32,844 bases of DNA from Candidatus Tiamatella sp. (GTDB taxonomy: Archaea; Thermoproteota; Thermoprotei_A; Sulfolobales; Acidilobaceae): positions 1 through 32,844 of the forward strand of contig WALV01000029.1 of the NCBI GenBank assembly GCA_015522645.1, read 5' to 3'. The translations under genes and the position numbers were made by a program. The notes beneath the pieces were generated by a model. The model was given only the letters and a program-made list of their open reading frames with translations, was not told where the DNA came from and did not search any database. This document shows, one piece after another, positions 15,944 through 24,685 of this stretch. The first letter of the stretch is position 1; every line of letters starts with the position of its first letter.

Positions 15944-16633
15944 ATGCCTGAAAATGATTCGGGGAACGGGGAAGAGCTTGGAGAACTAGTTAAAGCTCTT
16001 AAGGATGCTATTGTTGAGCTTAAGAGTATTGTCATGGAGGCTGAGAGTCCTTATAGGGAGAAACCTCCTGCTATAAAGTCTGTTAAGATAAGTAATGTCT
16101 CTGAGCCCACGGAGGAGGCAAGGGAGGCTGTTCATGTTAAGCCACAGTCGGTTGCAGAGGTTTTAGCTTCCCAATCTAGAGAGAAGCATAGTGGTGGGAT
16201 TGCCGCTGGGATACCCGCCAAGATTCCTCCTTCTGTTGATGAGGCTAAAGAGAAGATTGAGGAGGCCTTATCGAGTAAGGGTTCTTCCCTTCGAGAGTTG
16301 AGTTTTAGGAGAATATTGAAGCTTACCCGTATATTCTTTAATATTAATAAGCCTGTTCTCCAGGATAATCTATCCAAAATTATACATATGTTGGAATTAA
16401 CCGGGTATGTGAATGAGGCTGAGTCTGAGCTTCTTAAGCTGCTCGCCGATTTAGCTATGGATAGTAGAAAGTTTAAAGTTAGGCCTGAGGATAATGTTAT
16501 TATTGCTTATATGATTGCCCGCACTCTCGGTGTTGAGGATAAGGAGTTCGAGAGTGACCTGTTAGAGGTGTTATATAATATTGCAATGAGTGGAAGGGGG
16601 GAGGGTGTAGGTGAATGGGCGAGTCAACAGTAA
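15944..16633 (+). CDS. Putative archaellum protein in the arlX/arlCDE position
   Basis: A 229-residue protein between arlB and arlG. In crenarchaea this place is usually filled by ArlX, a membrane-anchored ring protein, and in euryarchaea by ArlC/D/E. From ATG 15944 (GGGTGGG upstream) no membrane helix is predicted; the longer frame from 15902 would add a hydrophobic LKILLFLFLRV stretch but lacks a binding site. Residues about 10-35 look like a coiled coil (EELGELVKALKDAIVELKSIV), the middle is Pro/Ser/Lys-rich linker, and the C-terminal 120 residues are helical (LRELSFRRILKLTRIFF onward). I do not recognise a named domain, so function is inferred from position. It overlaps arlG by 19 bases. 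Confidence 0.65.
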   Translation: MPENDSGNGEELGELVKALKDAIVELKSIVMEAESPYREKPPAIKSVKISNVSEPTEEAREAVHVKPQSVAEVLASQSREKHSGGIAAGIPAKIPPSVDEAKEKIEEALSSKGSSLRELSFRRILKLTRIFFNINKPVLQDNLSKIIHMLELTGYVNEAESELLKLLADLAMDSRKFKVRPEDNVIIAYMIARTLGVEDKEFESDLLEVLYNIAMSGRGEGVGEWASQQ

Positions 16634-17106
16634 TAACTCATGCGATGCTGACGATTCTCGCTATTACTATTACCTCTATTTTTGCAGGGATAATTATAAC
16701 TGCCTCTTACAGGGCTGGTAACACTATTTCCTCTGTTCTCAATCTTAATACTGAGAAGGTTTCCACGGACGTGGACCTAGTTTATATTTCTAAGACCTCT
16801 ACTTCAAGCGGTTATCTTTACGAGATTTACTTGAAGAACGTTGGTACACAACCCCTGTCATCTCTAGATTCTATGGATGTATTCATAGGTAATTACACTG
16901 AAGAACTATACTACTTCAAGTATAACTCAACTGCGTCCAATGGGGAGTGGAACTATACTATAATCGGAGGCACAAACGGTATCTGGGATCAGAAGGAGAC
17001 CCTAGTAATTTATGCCTACAGCCAATATAGTTTCGGGCCGCTCATAGAGGTTCGGGTCGTTCTTCCAACGGGCGGTGTGGTATCTAGTGTCGAGAGTGTT
17101 GGGTGA
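16615..17106 (+). CDS. arlG: Archaellum protein ArlG
   Basis: A 163-residue archaellum stator protein. An N-terminal membrane helix (about residues 8-31, I-T-H-A-M-L-T-I-L-A-I-T-I-T-S) is followed by a beta-sandwich domain with L-K-N-V-G-T-Q-P-L-S and V-F-I-G-N-Y-T, typical of ArlG/ArlF. ArlG forms the pseudoperiplasmic filament that with ArlF anchors the motor to the S-layer. ATG at 16615 lies within the end of the previous gene and has GGAGGGTG upstream. It overlaps the arlF frame at GTGA, but see arlF for the preferred start. Confidence 0.85.
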   Translation: MGESTVITHAMLTILAITITSIFAGIIITASYRAGNTISSVLNLNTEKVSTDVDLVYISKTSTSSGYLYEIYLKNVGTQPLSSLDSMDVFIGNYTEELYYFKYNSTASNGEWNYTIIGGTNGIWDQKETLVIYAYSQYSFGPLIEVRVVLPTGGVVSSVESVG

Positions 17107-17114
17107 TAGCTCTC

Positions 17115-17669
17115 ATGGGAGTATCAGTAGCATTCTCAGCGATTATCATTGTGATAGCACTGCTTGTAGCACTAGCTCTAGTACTCTCAGCTGTAACATA
17201 TAATATTGATAAGCTGGCTGAGTCACTAAAGGAGATTCCCAGTTACTCCAAAATATCTACTCTAGTGAGGATAGTTAACGCCAGTATATACAATGTATCC
17301 CCTGATGGGAGAGTTAATTTGTCTATAACAGTTAATAACTACGGGTCTACCAGGATATGGGACTTCAATCATAGCCAGATCATCGTTGATATAGTGAATA
17401 ATAGCCGCACACTTGACTCGTACCTCCTCAAATACCGGGATAACTGGAGTATTTCCAACATATCCAACGACGGGACAGTCACCCCTTATAGTGAGGGCGA
17501 ACCTGTTTATCCCGGTGAAAACATGACTATAATTGCAGCCTTGAAAGTCCCGTCTTCTCTCTACACCTCAATCAATGGATCAGCAAAGTTATTGTTTAAC
17601 GAGATGGACCTTATCTTCATTTATGCTAACGGTGCGAGAGGAGAGTACAGGGTGATGGTTAATGGCTGA
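17115..17669 (+). CDS. arlF: Archaellum protein ArlF
   Basis: A 184-residue protein starting M-G-V-S-V-A-F-S, then a membrane helix (about 6-28) and a beta-sandwich domain with several N-x-S/T sites. ArlF binds the S-layer and forms the stator with ArlG. The segment N-L-S-I-T-V-N-N-Y-G-S-T-R-I-W-D-F is typical of this family. ATG 17115 is preferred: GGGTGAT lies 7 bases upstream and the protein begins like other ArlF proteins; GTG at 17103 overlaps the arlG stop and would add 4 residues. The gene ends 8 bases into arlH. Confidence 0.85.
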   Translation: MGVSVAFSAIIIVIALLVALALVLSAVTYNIDKLAESLKEIPSYSKISTLVRIVNASIYNVSPDGRVNLSITVNNYGSTRIWDFNHSQIIVDIVNNSRTLDSYLLKYRDNWSISNISNDGTVTPYSEGEPVYPGENMTIIAALKVPSSLYTSINGSAKLLFNEMDLIFIYANGARGEYRVMVNG

Positions 17670-18384
17670 GAGACGGGTCTATATAAGGATTATACCTACA
17701 GGGAACGAGGAGTTCGATATAAAGCTAGCCGGAGGTATACCTTTCCCTTCCCTAATATTCATAGAGGGCCCCCACGGTACTGGAAAGACTGCTCTCTCAC
17801 AGTTATTCATCCGGGGTGGGTTGTATCTAGGCATGAAAGCTGTCGCCCTGGTTTCCGAGGCGACAATCGAGGGTTATTTGGATAAGTCTAAAACTGCTGG
17901 ATTGGATTTGACGGACTATTTCATTAGAGGGTTGCTGGATGTTTACTCGCTGCAGACTAGTGGTTCAAGTTGGAGTAAGGAGAGGTTAAGGAAGCTTTTG
18001 CCTATAACTGAATCCTTCATACTTGGATCCGCTGATAAATACGATATTTTCTTGGTTGACAGTTTGAGTCATTTGGCTGTGAACTCGTCTGCAAGCATGA
18101 TACTAGCCTTCTTCTCTACCCTCAGGAGGGTCACTGATATGGGTAAGCTCGTTATAGTCACCATGCATGAGGGTGTCCTACCGGAGGACCTCGTTACTAG
18201 AGCAAGGGCTATATGTGACGGTTACATGAAGTTGGGCACCGCTGTTCTTGCAGGCAGGAGTGTTAACGTGCTTAGGATTGTCAAGCTGAAGGGTGCTCCC
18301 ACCACATTTGAGAGCACTATCTCGTTTAATATAGACCCTGCTTTCGGAATAAAGCTTGTCCCCATAGCGTTGGCTTCCGTGTAA
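17662..18384 (+). CDS. arlH: Archaellum ATPase ArlH
   Basis: A 240-residue RecA/KaiC-like protein. Walker A is GPHGTGKT at 36-43 and Walker B is IFLVDSLS with D133. ArlH binds ATP and, through its autophosphorylation state, interacts with ArlI at the motor base. No second catalytic domain is present, as expected. ATG 17662 has AGGGTGATGG upstream and overlaps the end of arlF by 8 bases. It is followed by arlI after 17 bases, a constant neighbour pair. Confidence 0.92.
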   Translation: MAERRVYIRIIPTGNEEFDIKLAGGIPFPSLIFIEGPHGTGKTALSQLFIRGGLYLGMKAVALVSEATIEGYLDKSKTAGLDLTDYFIRGLLDVYSLQTSGSSWSKERLRKLLPITESFILGSADKYDIFLVDSLSHLAVNSSASMILAFFSTLRRVTDMGKLVIVTMHEGVLPEDLVTRARAICDGYMKLGTAVLAGRSVNVLRIVKLKGAPTTFESTISFNIDPAFGIKLVPIALASV

Positions 18385-18401
18385 AAAGGGGTGATACGCC
18401 A

Positions 18402-20111
18402 GTGTCGGTGGTTAAGGGATTGTTCGCGAGGAAGAAAGGTCCCTCCCTGTCTGAGATTGAGGTTCAGGAACCCGAGTTTGGTGAGTCACCGGAGTATCTC
18501 CGCGAGTATATACGGTCTTTTATGGAGAAGACTGGGAGGGAGGAGCCGCGGATTGTTGACAAGATATCCGGCAGTATGAAGAATGCAAGGGTTTTCAATT
18601 TGATTTATCCTATTGGGGCTGGTATTTTCATTCACACGTATAATGATCCCATGACTGAGAGTGGGTATAATAGGTATGTGGTTATCGACCCGCCTAAGCC
18701 GGATAAAAAGCTTTTCGAGGTTATGGAGTATAAGCTGGCTACTATTATTACAGAAGAGGATGTGCCGAGGAGTAGTGAGGAGAAGAAGAAAATCCTCCTC
18801 GCTGCAACGGATCTAATAATTTCTCCCATGGAGGGGGAGGTGGATTACGGGAAGATTAAGCCAACGATGAAAAGGATCCCTGTTAACGCTAGGGAGGCTG
18901 AATACCTGAAGTACCATCTTATCCGGGACAAGGTTGGAGTTGGACCGCTGGAGCCATTCCTCAGGGATCCATACTTGGAGGATATTACTAGTGATGGTAT
19001 GGGTCCAATATACGTTATACATAAAATGTTCGGTGCCCTCCAGTCGAACGTGGAGTTTAAGACTGAGGAAGAGTTAGACCAGTTTATAATTAAACTCGGG
19101 GAGAAGATAGGTAAGCCCATTAGCCATGCACGCCCTATTGTGGACGCTACTCTCCCTGATGGGAGTAGAATCAACATAGTGTACGGGAGTGATGTAAGCC
19201 TTAGGGGTAGCAATTTCACTATTAGAAAAGTATCTAAGGTTCCTATCAGCGTTATCCAACTGATAAAGTGGGGTACATTCGACGCTAGGATAGCTGCTTA
19301 TATGTGGATGATGCTGGAGGAGGGTATGAGTGTATTCATCTGTGGTGAAACGGCTAGCGGCAAGACTACATCGCTTAACGCTATATCAGTATTCATTCGG
19401 CCTAGCGCTAAGATCGTCACGATAGAGGATACCGCGGAGGTTGTCATGCCTCATCCCAACTGGACCAGAGAGTTGACGAGGGATACTGGTAAGCCTGAGA
19501 CTAGTGTTACAATGTTCGATATGCTGAGAGCCGCTCTGAGGCAGAGGCCTAATTATATAATAGTAGGAGAGATCAGGGGCGCCGAGGGTAACATTGCTTT
19601 CCAGGCAATGCAGACAGGCCACCCTGTTATGTCTACATTCCACGCTGCAAACCTGAGCAGGCTTCTCCAGAGGCTCACAAACTACCCTATCAGTGTTCCC
19701 AAGACAAACCTGGATAACTTGAATGTAGCATGGTTTCAAAGCGCTGTTTACGTTAAAGGGTTCCCCGCTAGAAGGGTAATAGAGATAGATGAGATCATAG
19801 GCTACGACCCTGCAAGTGGTGCTATAGCTGCCGTTCCCTCCTTCACCTGGGATCCTGTATCCGATAAATTCCAATTCTCCGGTAGAGGGGCAAGCTATCT
19901 CCTGGAGGAAAAGATAGCCACATTGAAAGGGATCCCTAGGAATCGTCTAAACGAGATTTACGAGGAGCTAGAGTTGAGGAGGATGTACCTACAAATGCTA
20001 GCGGACAAGAACATAGTCAACTATTTCGATGTATACAAAGCCGTAGTCAGGGCCTATAGTCTGGGTATAGAAAGGGCTTTGAAACTACTGGAAAGAAATG
20101 AGTTACTATAA
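18402..20111 (+). CDS. arlI: Archaellum assembly/rotation ATPase ArlI
   Basis: A 569-residue type II/IV secretion-superfamily ATPase that drives archaellum assembly and rotation. Walker A is GETASGKTT at about 315-323; Walker B region is Y-I-I-V-G-E-I-R-G-A-E-G near 385-395; the His box is H-P-V-M-S-T-F-H-A near 405-413. The long N-terminal domain (about 1-250) is typical of ArlI; residues R-P-I-V-D-A-T-L-P-D-G-S-R mark the family's N-terminal ATPase core. GTG start at 18402 with GGGGTGATAC upstream. Neighbours arlH and arlJ are on either side. Confidence 0.95.
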   Translation: MSVVKGLFARKKGPSLSEIEVQEPEFGESPEYLREYIRSFMEKTGREEPRIVDKISGSMKNARVFNLIYPIGAGIFIHTYNDPMTESGYNRYVVIDPPKPDKKLFEVMEYKLATIITEEDVPRSSEEKKKILLAATDLIISPMEGEVDYGKIKPTMKRIPVNAREAEYLKYHLIRDKVGVGPLEPFLRDPYLEDITSDGMGPIYVIHKMFGALQSNVEFKTEEELDQFIIKLGEKIGKPISHARPIVDATLPDGSRINIVYGSDVSLRGSNFTIRKVSKVPISVIQLIKWGTFDARIAAYMWMMLEEGMSVFICGETASGKTTSLNAISVFIRPSAKIVTIEDTAEVVMPHPNWTRELTRDTGKPETSVTMFDMLRAALRQRPNYIIVGEIRGAEGNIAFQAMQTGHPVMSTFHAANLSRLLQRLTNYPISVPKTNLDNLNVAWFQSAVYVKGFPARRVIEIDEIIGYDPASGAIAAVPSFTWDPVSDKFQFSGRGASYLLEEKIATLKGIPRNRLNEIYEELELRRMYLQMLADKNIVNYFDVYKAVVRAYSLGIERALKLLERNELL

Positions 20112-20132
20112 TACCTGACCGGCTGATAAGAC

Positions 20133-21764
20133 ATGGAGGCTAAGGAGTTTTTCTACAAGTTCGGCTTCGTAATCATGGGACTCATAGTAGCTGTATTTAT
20201 CTCCATACTTGCTCCCCGTCCTATGGGAATAGTTATCTCAATAGTACTTGTCGTGGCGTTGATAGGGATTCAACTGGTAGTGTATATTATAAAAACGAAA
20301 CTCATCCTCGTTGACGTGGACTTGGTATACACATTACTCCATAGTAGACTAATAGCCTCGGGGAAGCCGCCTATTGGTGATATTTTCAAGAGTGTAGCTG
20401 AGAGAAGAGAGGTGTATGGAGGATACGCTGATATCGCTCGCCGGGTTTACCTTCTCGGTAAGGAGTGGGGGTACAGTTTCCCCCAGGCTATAAGAATAGT
20501 CGCCGATAGTATAAGAGACAAGGTAACTAAAAATATATTGTATAGGCTTGGCGGTGTTCTTGCTGTTGGAGAAGATGTTGAACAATTCCTTGAGAGAGAA
20601 TACATTACCTTACTTGCCGAGTACAGGAGTATTTATACAAGAACAATGGATAACACTAGAGTTCTACTCGGATTATACGTTACGATGATAGGGTCACTAA
20701 TGTTCCTAGCAGCCACATTCCTCATATTATCGGTTTTCTTCGGGAGCAACGCGGGTATTCTTAAGGCATCCTACTTTGGTATAGAGCTGGCGCTCATAGT
20801 TCAAGCAGTCCTAGTGTACATATCCGTCCGCCCCGAGCCCTTCGAATACGAGGGACGTGAGAACCGTACTAGGAGACTATTACGCCTCATAGGTATGGCT
20901 ATGATAGCAGCTTCCATATTTTCCGGAGTGTTACTAGTTTTAAAAGGAGTTACCGGGTATAAATTGATATCACTTACACTCCTCGTTCTCGGTATAACTA
21001 CCCTCCCGATAGGGTTGACAGGTAAACTCGGGGAATCCCAGGTAAAGGAGATCGATGAGTTTTTCTCCGTATTCATTAGAAGCTATGGTATGCACCTTGC
21101 TACGATTCCAAATATGATAAAGTCCCTGGAGCCATTGCTAGCAAGTAATTTAGGCCCATTAATTCAGCCTCTCAAACGGTTGTATGCAAGACTTGTCAAT
21201 TCTATCCTCCCTAATCACGCGTGGACCCTATTTTCACGTGACACCCGAAGCGAGCTTGTGCACAGGGGGACAGTGATGTTCATCGATACCATAGAGTACG
21301 GTGGAGACCCAGGTCTCGCCGGTTCCTTGATTTCGGATCACCATAATGAAATGAATAGGCTCAGGAAGGTTAGATACGAGGTTTCTAGCACGTTTTCTTC
21401 TACGCTATTAATAATGCATGCTACAGCTATTAGTATATTAATTGTGATGGCCGAGTTAATGAATCTCTTCTCCAATGTAATATCTACTTTATCCACTCAA
21501 GTGCCGCCGCAGTTCGTATCGCTGTTCCCGTTCTCAGCTGTGAATATGAGTATCATTAGTATATTCAATTCGATAATCATCATAACTTTAACAATAGCTA
21601 ACAGCGCTGTTCTATACAGGGTGGCCCCTGGGTCGAAGCTCTCGTTCTTCTACTACCTAGGGCTATATGCTATAGTCTCCGCTGGAACAGTTTATGCTTC
21701 TGCAATCCTCATAGATATGGTTTTCAGCAAAGTAATCGTTCCAACCGGTATCCTACCGGTTTAA
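20133..21764 (+). CDS. arlJ: Archaellum membrane platform protein ArlJ
   Basis: A 543-residue polytopic membrane protein, the archaellum counterpart of type II secretion GspF proteins. Hydrophobic segments are found at about 10-52 (two helices), about 180-200 and 210-230, about 255-300, and near 410-440, 465-490 and 500-535. Two soluble T2SSF-like domains lie between; the first contains R-V-Y-L-L-G-K-E-W-G-Y-S-F-P-Q-A-I-R. ATG start; upstream GGCTGATAAG is a weak binding site. It ends the archaellum operon, 21 bases after arlI. The aldehyde oxidoreductase starts 31 bases later in the same direction. Confidence 0.93.
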   Translation: MEAKEFFYKFGFVIMGLIVAVFISILAPRPMGIVISIVLVVALIGIQLVVYIIKTKLILVDVDLVYTLLHSRLIASGKPPIGDIFKSVAERREVYGGYADIARRVYLLGKEWGYSFPQAIRIVADSIRDKVTKNILYRLGGVLAVGEDVEQFLEREYITLLAEYRSIYTRTMDNTRVLLGLYVTMIGSLMFLAATFLILSVFFGSNAGILKASYFGIELALIVQAVLVYISVRPEPFEYEGRENRTRRLLRLIGMAMIAASIFSGVLLVLKGVTGYKLISLTLLVLGITTLPIGLTGKLGESQVKEIDEFFSVFIRSYGMHLATIPNMIKSLEPLLASNLGPLIQPLKRLYARLVNSILPNHAWTLFSRDTRSELVHRGTVMFIDTIEYGGDPGLAGSLISDHHNEMNRLRKVRYEVSSTFSSTLLIMHATAISILIVMAELMNLFSNVISTLSTQVPPQFVSLFPFSAVNMSIISIFNSIIIITLTIANSAVLYRVAPGSKLSFFYYLGLYAIVSAGTVYASAILIDMVFSKVIVPTGILPV

Positions 21765-21795
21765 AATAACTCGAGTAACCTTCTCTAATTATGGG

Positions 21796-23655
21796 GTGGT
21801 TACACTGGATACACATGTCTTATATATAGATTTGAACAGCGAGGATAGCGAAATCAGAGAATACCATCTCTCCCGGAGGCTGCTGGGCGGTAGAGGCGTA
21901 GCCAGCTACCTATTATACCTTAACACTGATACAGGGACATGTTCCTTATCGCCTGAAAACCCCTTGATTATAGCTCCCGGCTTACTAGTAGGCTCTGGTT
22001 TCCCCACAGCCAGTAAAACCACATTCGCTGCGAGGAGCCCTTTAACAGGGTTGCTGGGGAGATCTTCTGTAGGCGCCTTGTTAGGGGTGCATATTAAGTG
22101 GAGCGGCCTCGACGCTGTAGTGGTTAAGGGGTCACTGGAGAATCCTGGGGTACTTGTAATAGATAGTGGGAATGTACATATAAGGGATGCCGGGGAGCTA
22201 TGGGGTTTACGCGTATCGGATGCTGAGAATGCCTTGAGGAAGGAGTTTAAGGGTTATGGCGCGTGTGTTATAGGGCCTGCGGGAGAGAATCTCTCCAGGA
22301 TCGCTGATATTGACTGTAACGGCCGCCAGGCAGGTCGCACTGGTCTAGGAGCAGTTATGGGTTCGAAGAAACTTAAAGCAATAGTCGCTAAGGGTGGCTT
22401 AGGCTACGAATCCAGGGACCCTGTGAGGTTTAAGGAAATAGTTGCCGGGACGAGTAAGTCGCTGCCTAAATCTCTCTCGAGCAAATCCTTGGTGGAGTAT
22501 GGTACTCCTGCTATTGTTAAGCTCACGGAGACCCTGGGGGTATTCCCGTCTCTTAACTGGAAGCGAAGTACCTTGGGATGGTGCAGTGATAGGAGTAGGG
22601 TGAGGGAGAAGTACGCGTCATTCGAATCGGAGAACAGAGTATCCAGGAATCCCTGTCCTCATTGTAACAGACCTTGCAGTCAAGTAATTGAAGTTGAGGA
22701 CCCGTTTGGGAGTGGGAGAGCGAGGGTTGACGGGCCCGAGTATGAGGTACTCTGCAGTCTGGGCAGCAATATTGGGCTATGTGATCCCTGGCAGGCTGCG
22801 ACCCTGTCGTACATGGCGGATGAGTTAGGGTTTGACGCGATTAGCCTTGGAGCTGCACTTGCCTGGGCCATAGAGTTGAATGAGAAGGGACTGCTGGGAG
22901 AGTACGCTGAGGGCTACGAGGCCCTCAAATGGGGCTCGACGGGAACTCTGATAAGACTAGTGGAGGATATGGCTTACAGGAAATCAAGGCTTGGTGAGCT
23001 CTTGGCTGACGGAGTAGCGTGGGCGGTTAAGAAGTTAAAGAGGGGGGAGAGTGAGGCCGTTAATGTTAAGGGACTAGACCTTCCAGCGTATGACGCTAGG
23101 GGGTTGAAGGGCATGGCACTGGGATACGCTGTGGCTAGCAGGGGAGGGGATCACTTGACTAGTGGTATGTATGCTTTAGAGTTGGGCGGTAGCCTCTGGA
23201 TATACGAGAATGTTGACCCGTTATCCTATGATGGTAAACCAGTTATGGTCCAAGCCATGGAGAACCTCTTCGCTCTCTACGACGCGCTTGGGATATGTAA
23301 GTTCAGTAGAAAAGAGCTGCCGCCAGAGAAACTGGTTGAACCTGTGAATACTGTGCTTGGAGCTGAATTCGATGAAGGAGACCTATTGCTAGTTGGTGAG
23401 AGAATTATAACACTGGAAAGAATGGTTAACCTGAAATTCGGTTTAACCCCGTCGGATGATACTATCCCTCCAAGGCTCCTGCATCAAGGAATAAGTGACG
23501 GGCCTAGGAAAGGCGAGGTAGTCGATGCTCGAGTGCTAAATGATATGGTAAGAGAATACTATAGCCTGAGGGGCTGGAGTAGAAACGGGGTACCCTACAG
23601 GGAGACACTAGTAAAGCTGGGGCTGAATGGTCTAGGCGTTAAGTTAGGGGAGTAA
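21796..23655 (+). CDS. Tungsten-dependent aldehyde:ferredoxin oxidoreductase
   Basis: A 619-residue member of the AOR family, which oxidises aldehydes to acids with ferredoxin using a tungstopterin and a [4Fe-4S] cluster. The four cluster ligands are in the expected places: C287, C290, C294 (N-P-C-P-H-C-N-R-P-C) and C501 (A-L-G-I-C-K-F). A tungstopterin segment is A-G-R-T-G-L-G-A-V-M-G-S-K-K-L-K-A, and G-P-E-Y-E and G-D-H-L-T match the active-site Glu and His regions. Which aldehyde it uses (AOR, FOR, GOR or WOR type) cannot be told. Start is uncertain: GTG at 21796; GGGGTGG at 21793-21799 would place a start a few codons later, but only CTG is there. Its end overlaps the convergent dehydrogenase by 12 bases. 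Confidence 0.92.
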   Translation: MVTLDTHVLYIDLNSEDSEIREYHLSRRLLGGRGVASYLLYLNTDTGTCSLSPENPLIIAPGLLVGSGFPTASKTTFAARSPLTGLLGRSSVGALLGVHIKWSGLDAVVVKGSLENPGVLVIDSGNVHIRDAGELWGLRVSDAENALRKEFKGYGACVIGPAGENLSRIADIDCNGRQAGRTGLGAVMGSKKLKAIVAKGGLGYESRDPVRFKEIVAGTSKSLPKSLSSKSLVEYGTPAIVKLTETLGVFPSLNWKRSTLGWCSDRSRVREKYASFESENRVSRNPCPHCNRPCSQVIEVEDPFGSGRARVDGPEYEVLCSLGSNIGLCDPWQAATLSYMADELGFDAISLGAALAWAIELNEKGLLGEYAEGYEALKWGSTGTLIRLVEDMAYRKSRLGELLADGVAWAVKKLKRGESEAVNVKGLDLPAYDARGLKGMALGYAVASRGGDHLTSGMYALELGGSLWIYENVDPLSYDGKPVMVQAMENLFALYDALGICKFSRKELPPEKLVEPVNTVLGAEFDEGDLLLVGERIITLERMVNLKFGLTPSDDTIPPRLLHQGISDGPRKGEVVDARVLNDMVREYYSLRGWSRNGVPYRETLVKLGLNGLGVKLGE

Positions 23656-24579
23656 TACTATTCTACCTACTCTTCTACTTTTCAATACTAGCTCGACAGC
23701 TTCATTTATATCCTCAAGCTTATACGGTTTATACACTGGTTTGATTCTTCCTTCACCTACTAATCTAATAGCTTCAATCCACTCGTCGTGGGTGAACGCC
23801 ATAGATCCCTTTATGACTAACTCTCTCTGCACAATCATAGCAGGACGGTTCAAGGTTACAGGTGTTCCCTCAGTATTCCCTATCAACACGAGGGTTCCAC
23901 GCTGTTTCAGGCTTCTCAGGCTATCATTGATAACTGGAGCTCCAACGTTTTCAAAGACGTAATCCACCTTCCCATATTCCTTATAGAATAACGGGTCGTT
24001 GACGGGAATAGCTCCTAGTTTTTCCAGTAGTTCATTGTGTTCTCTCCTCCTCGTATAAGCATACACTTTCACACCTAGTTGAACCAGGTACTGAAGACCG
24101 TGTATACCCACTCCTCCGGTTGCACCTGTAACCAGAGCCGAGTCTCCAGGTCTTATTCCCGCTATCTTGGATGCATGTATTAGAGTAGCTACACCGCAAA
24201 CAGAAGCCGCGTATCTCTCGTATTCTCTTGTTGGTAGCTTAACTATATTCTCCTCCGGGACATCGACGTACTCAGCGTATCCTCCTGGAAGGTTTTCTCC
24301 CAGTATGAGGAGCCTGCACTCGCCTGTGCTACAGTCAAGTATCGCGGGGTAAACTGATACAGGTTCCCCGTCAAGCTCGCCGAACACCTCGTGCCCGGGA
24401 ATTATAGGAGGCTTAATATTGGGGAATCCGCCCTTCCAAACCACTAGGTCTCTACCGCACATACCGACTGCTTTTACATTGACCCGAACCCATCCCTCGC
24501 GAGGCTTATCGGGTGCATTGATTTCTCTAACCGAGAAAGGCTTTTGATACTCCTCTATTACCGCGGCCTTAAACTTCAA
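23644..24579 (-). CDS. Medium-chain zinc dehydrogenase/reductase (alcohol dehydrogenase family)
   Basis: A 311-residue MDR protein. The catalytic region is G-M-C-G-R-D then P-G-H-E-V-F-G-E; the Rossmann motif is V-T-G-A-T-G-G-V-G-I-H. The structural-zinc loop is unusual: only D-C-S-T-G-E-C-R remains, so two of the four zinc cysteines are missing. The T-G-A-T-G-G-V-G motif and short loop resemble quinone oxidoreductase or acryloyl-CoA reductase relatives more than classical alcohol dehydrogenases. TTG 24579 is preferred (GGAGAGTGG upstream, then L-K-F-K-A-A-V); a TTG at 24624 would add 15 residues. The gene converges on the aldehyde oxidoreductase, overlapping by 12 bases, and diverges from the DUF1464 gene. 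Linkage to aldehyde metabolism is a guess. Confidence 0.85.
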   Translation of the reverse strand: MKFKAAVIEEYQKPFSVREINAPDKPREGWVRVNVKAVGMCGRDLVVWKGGFPNIKPPIIPGHEVFGELDGEPVSVYPAILDCSTGECRLLILGENLPGGYAEYVDVPEENIVKLPTREYERYAASVCGVATLIHASKIAGIRPGDSALVTGATGGVGIHGLQYLVQLGVKVYAYTRRREHNELLEKLGAIPVNDPLFYKEYGKVDYVFENVGAPVINDSLRSLKQRGTLVLIGNTEGTPVTLNRPAMIVQRELVIKGSMAFTHDEWIEAIRLVGEGRIKPVYKPYKLEDINEAVELVLKSRRVGRIVLLP

Positions 24580-24685
24580 TACAACCACTCTCCTAGGATC
24601 AATTAGTTCATTATTATCCGCCAAGTTATTTTAACAATCCCCACTAATTCTATCATGGAAATTATGTTTAGATAGGGGGAATAAA

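Noticed and set aside
19386-19874. Antisense open frame (162 codons) opposite arlI
   Set aside because: Entirely within the conserved ArlI coding region; no family resemblance or start signal.
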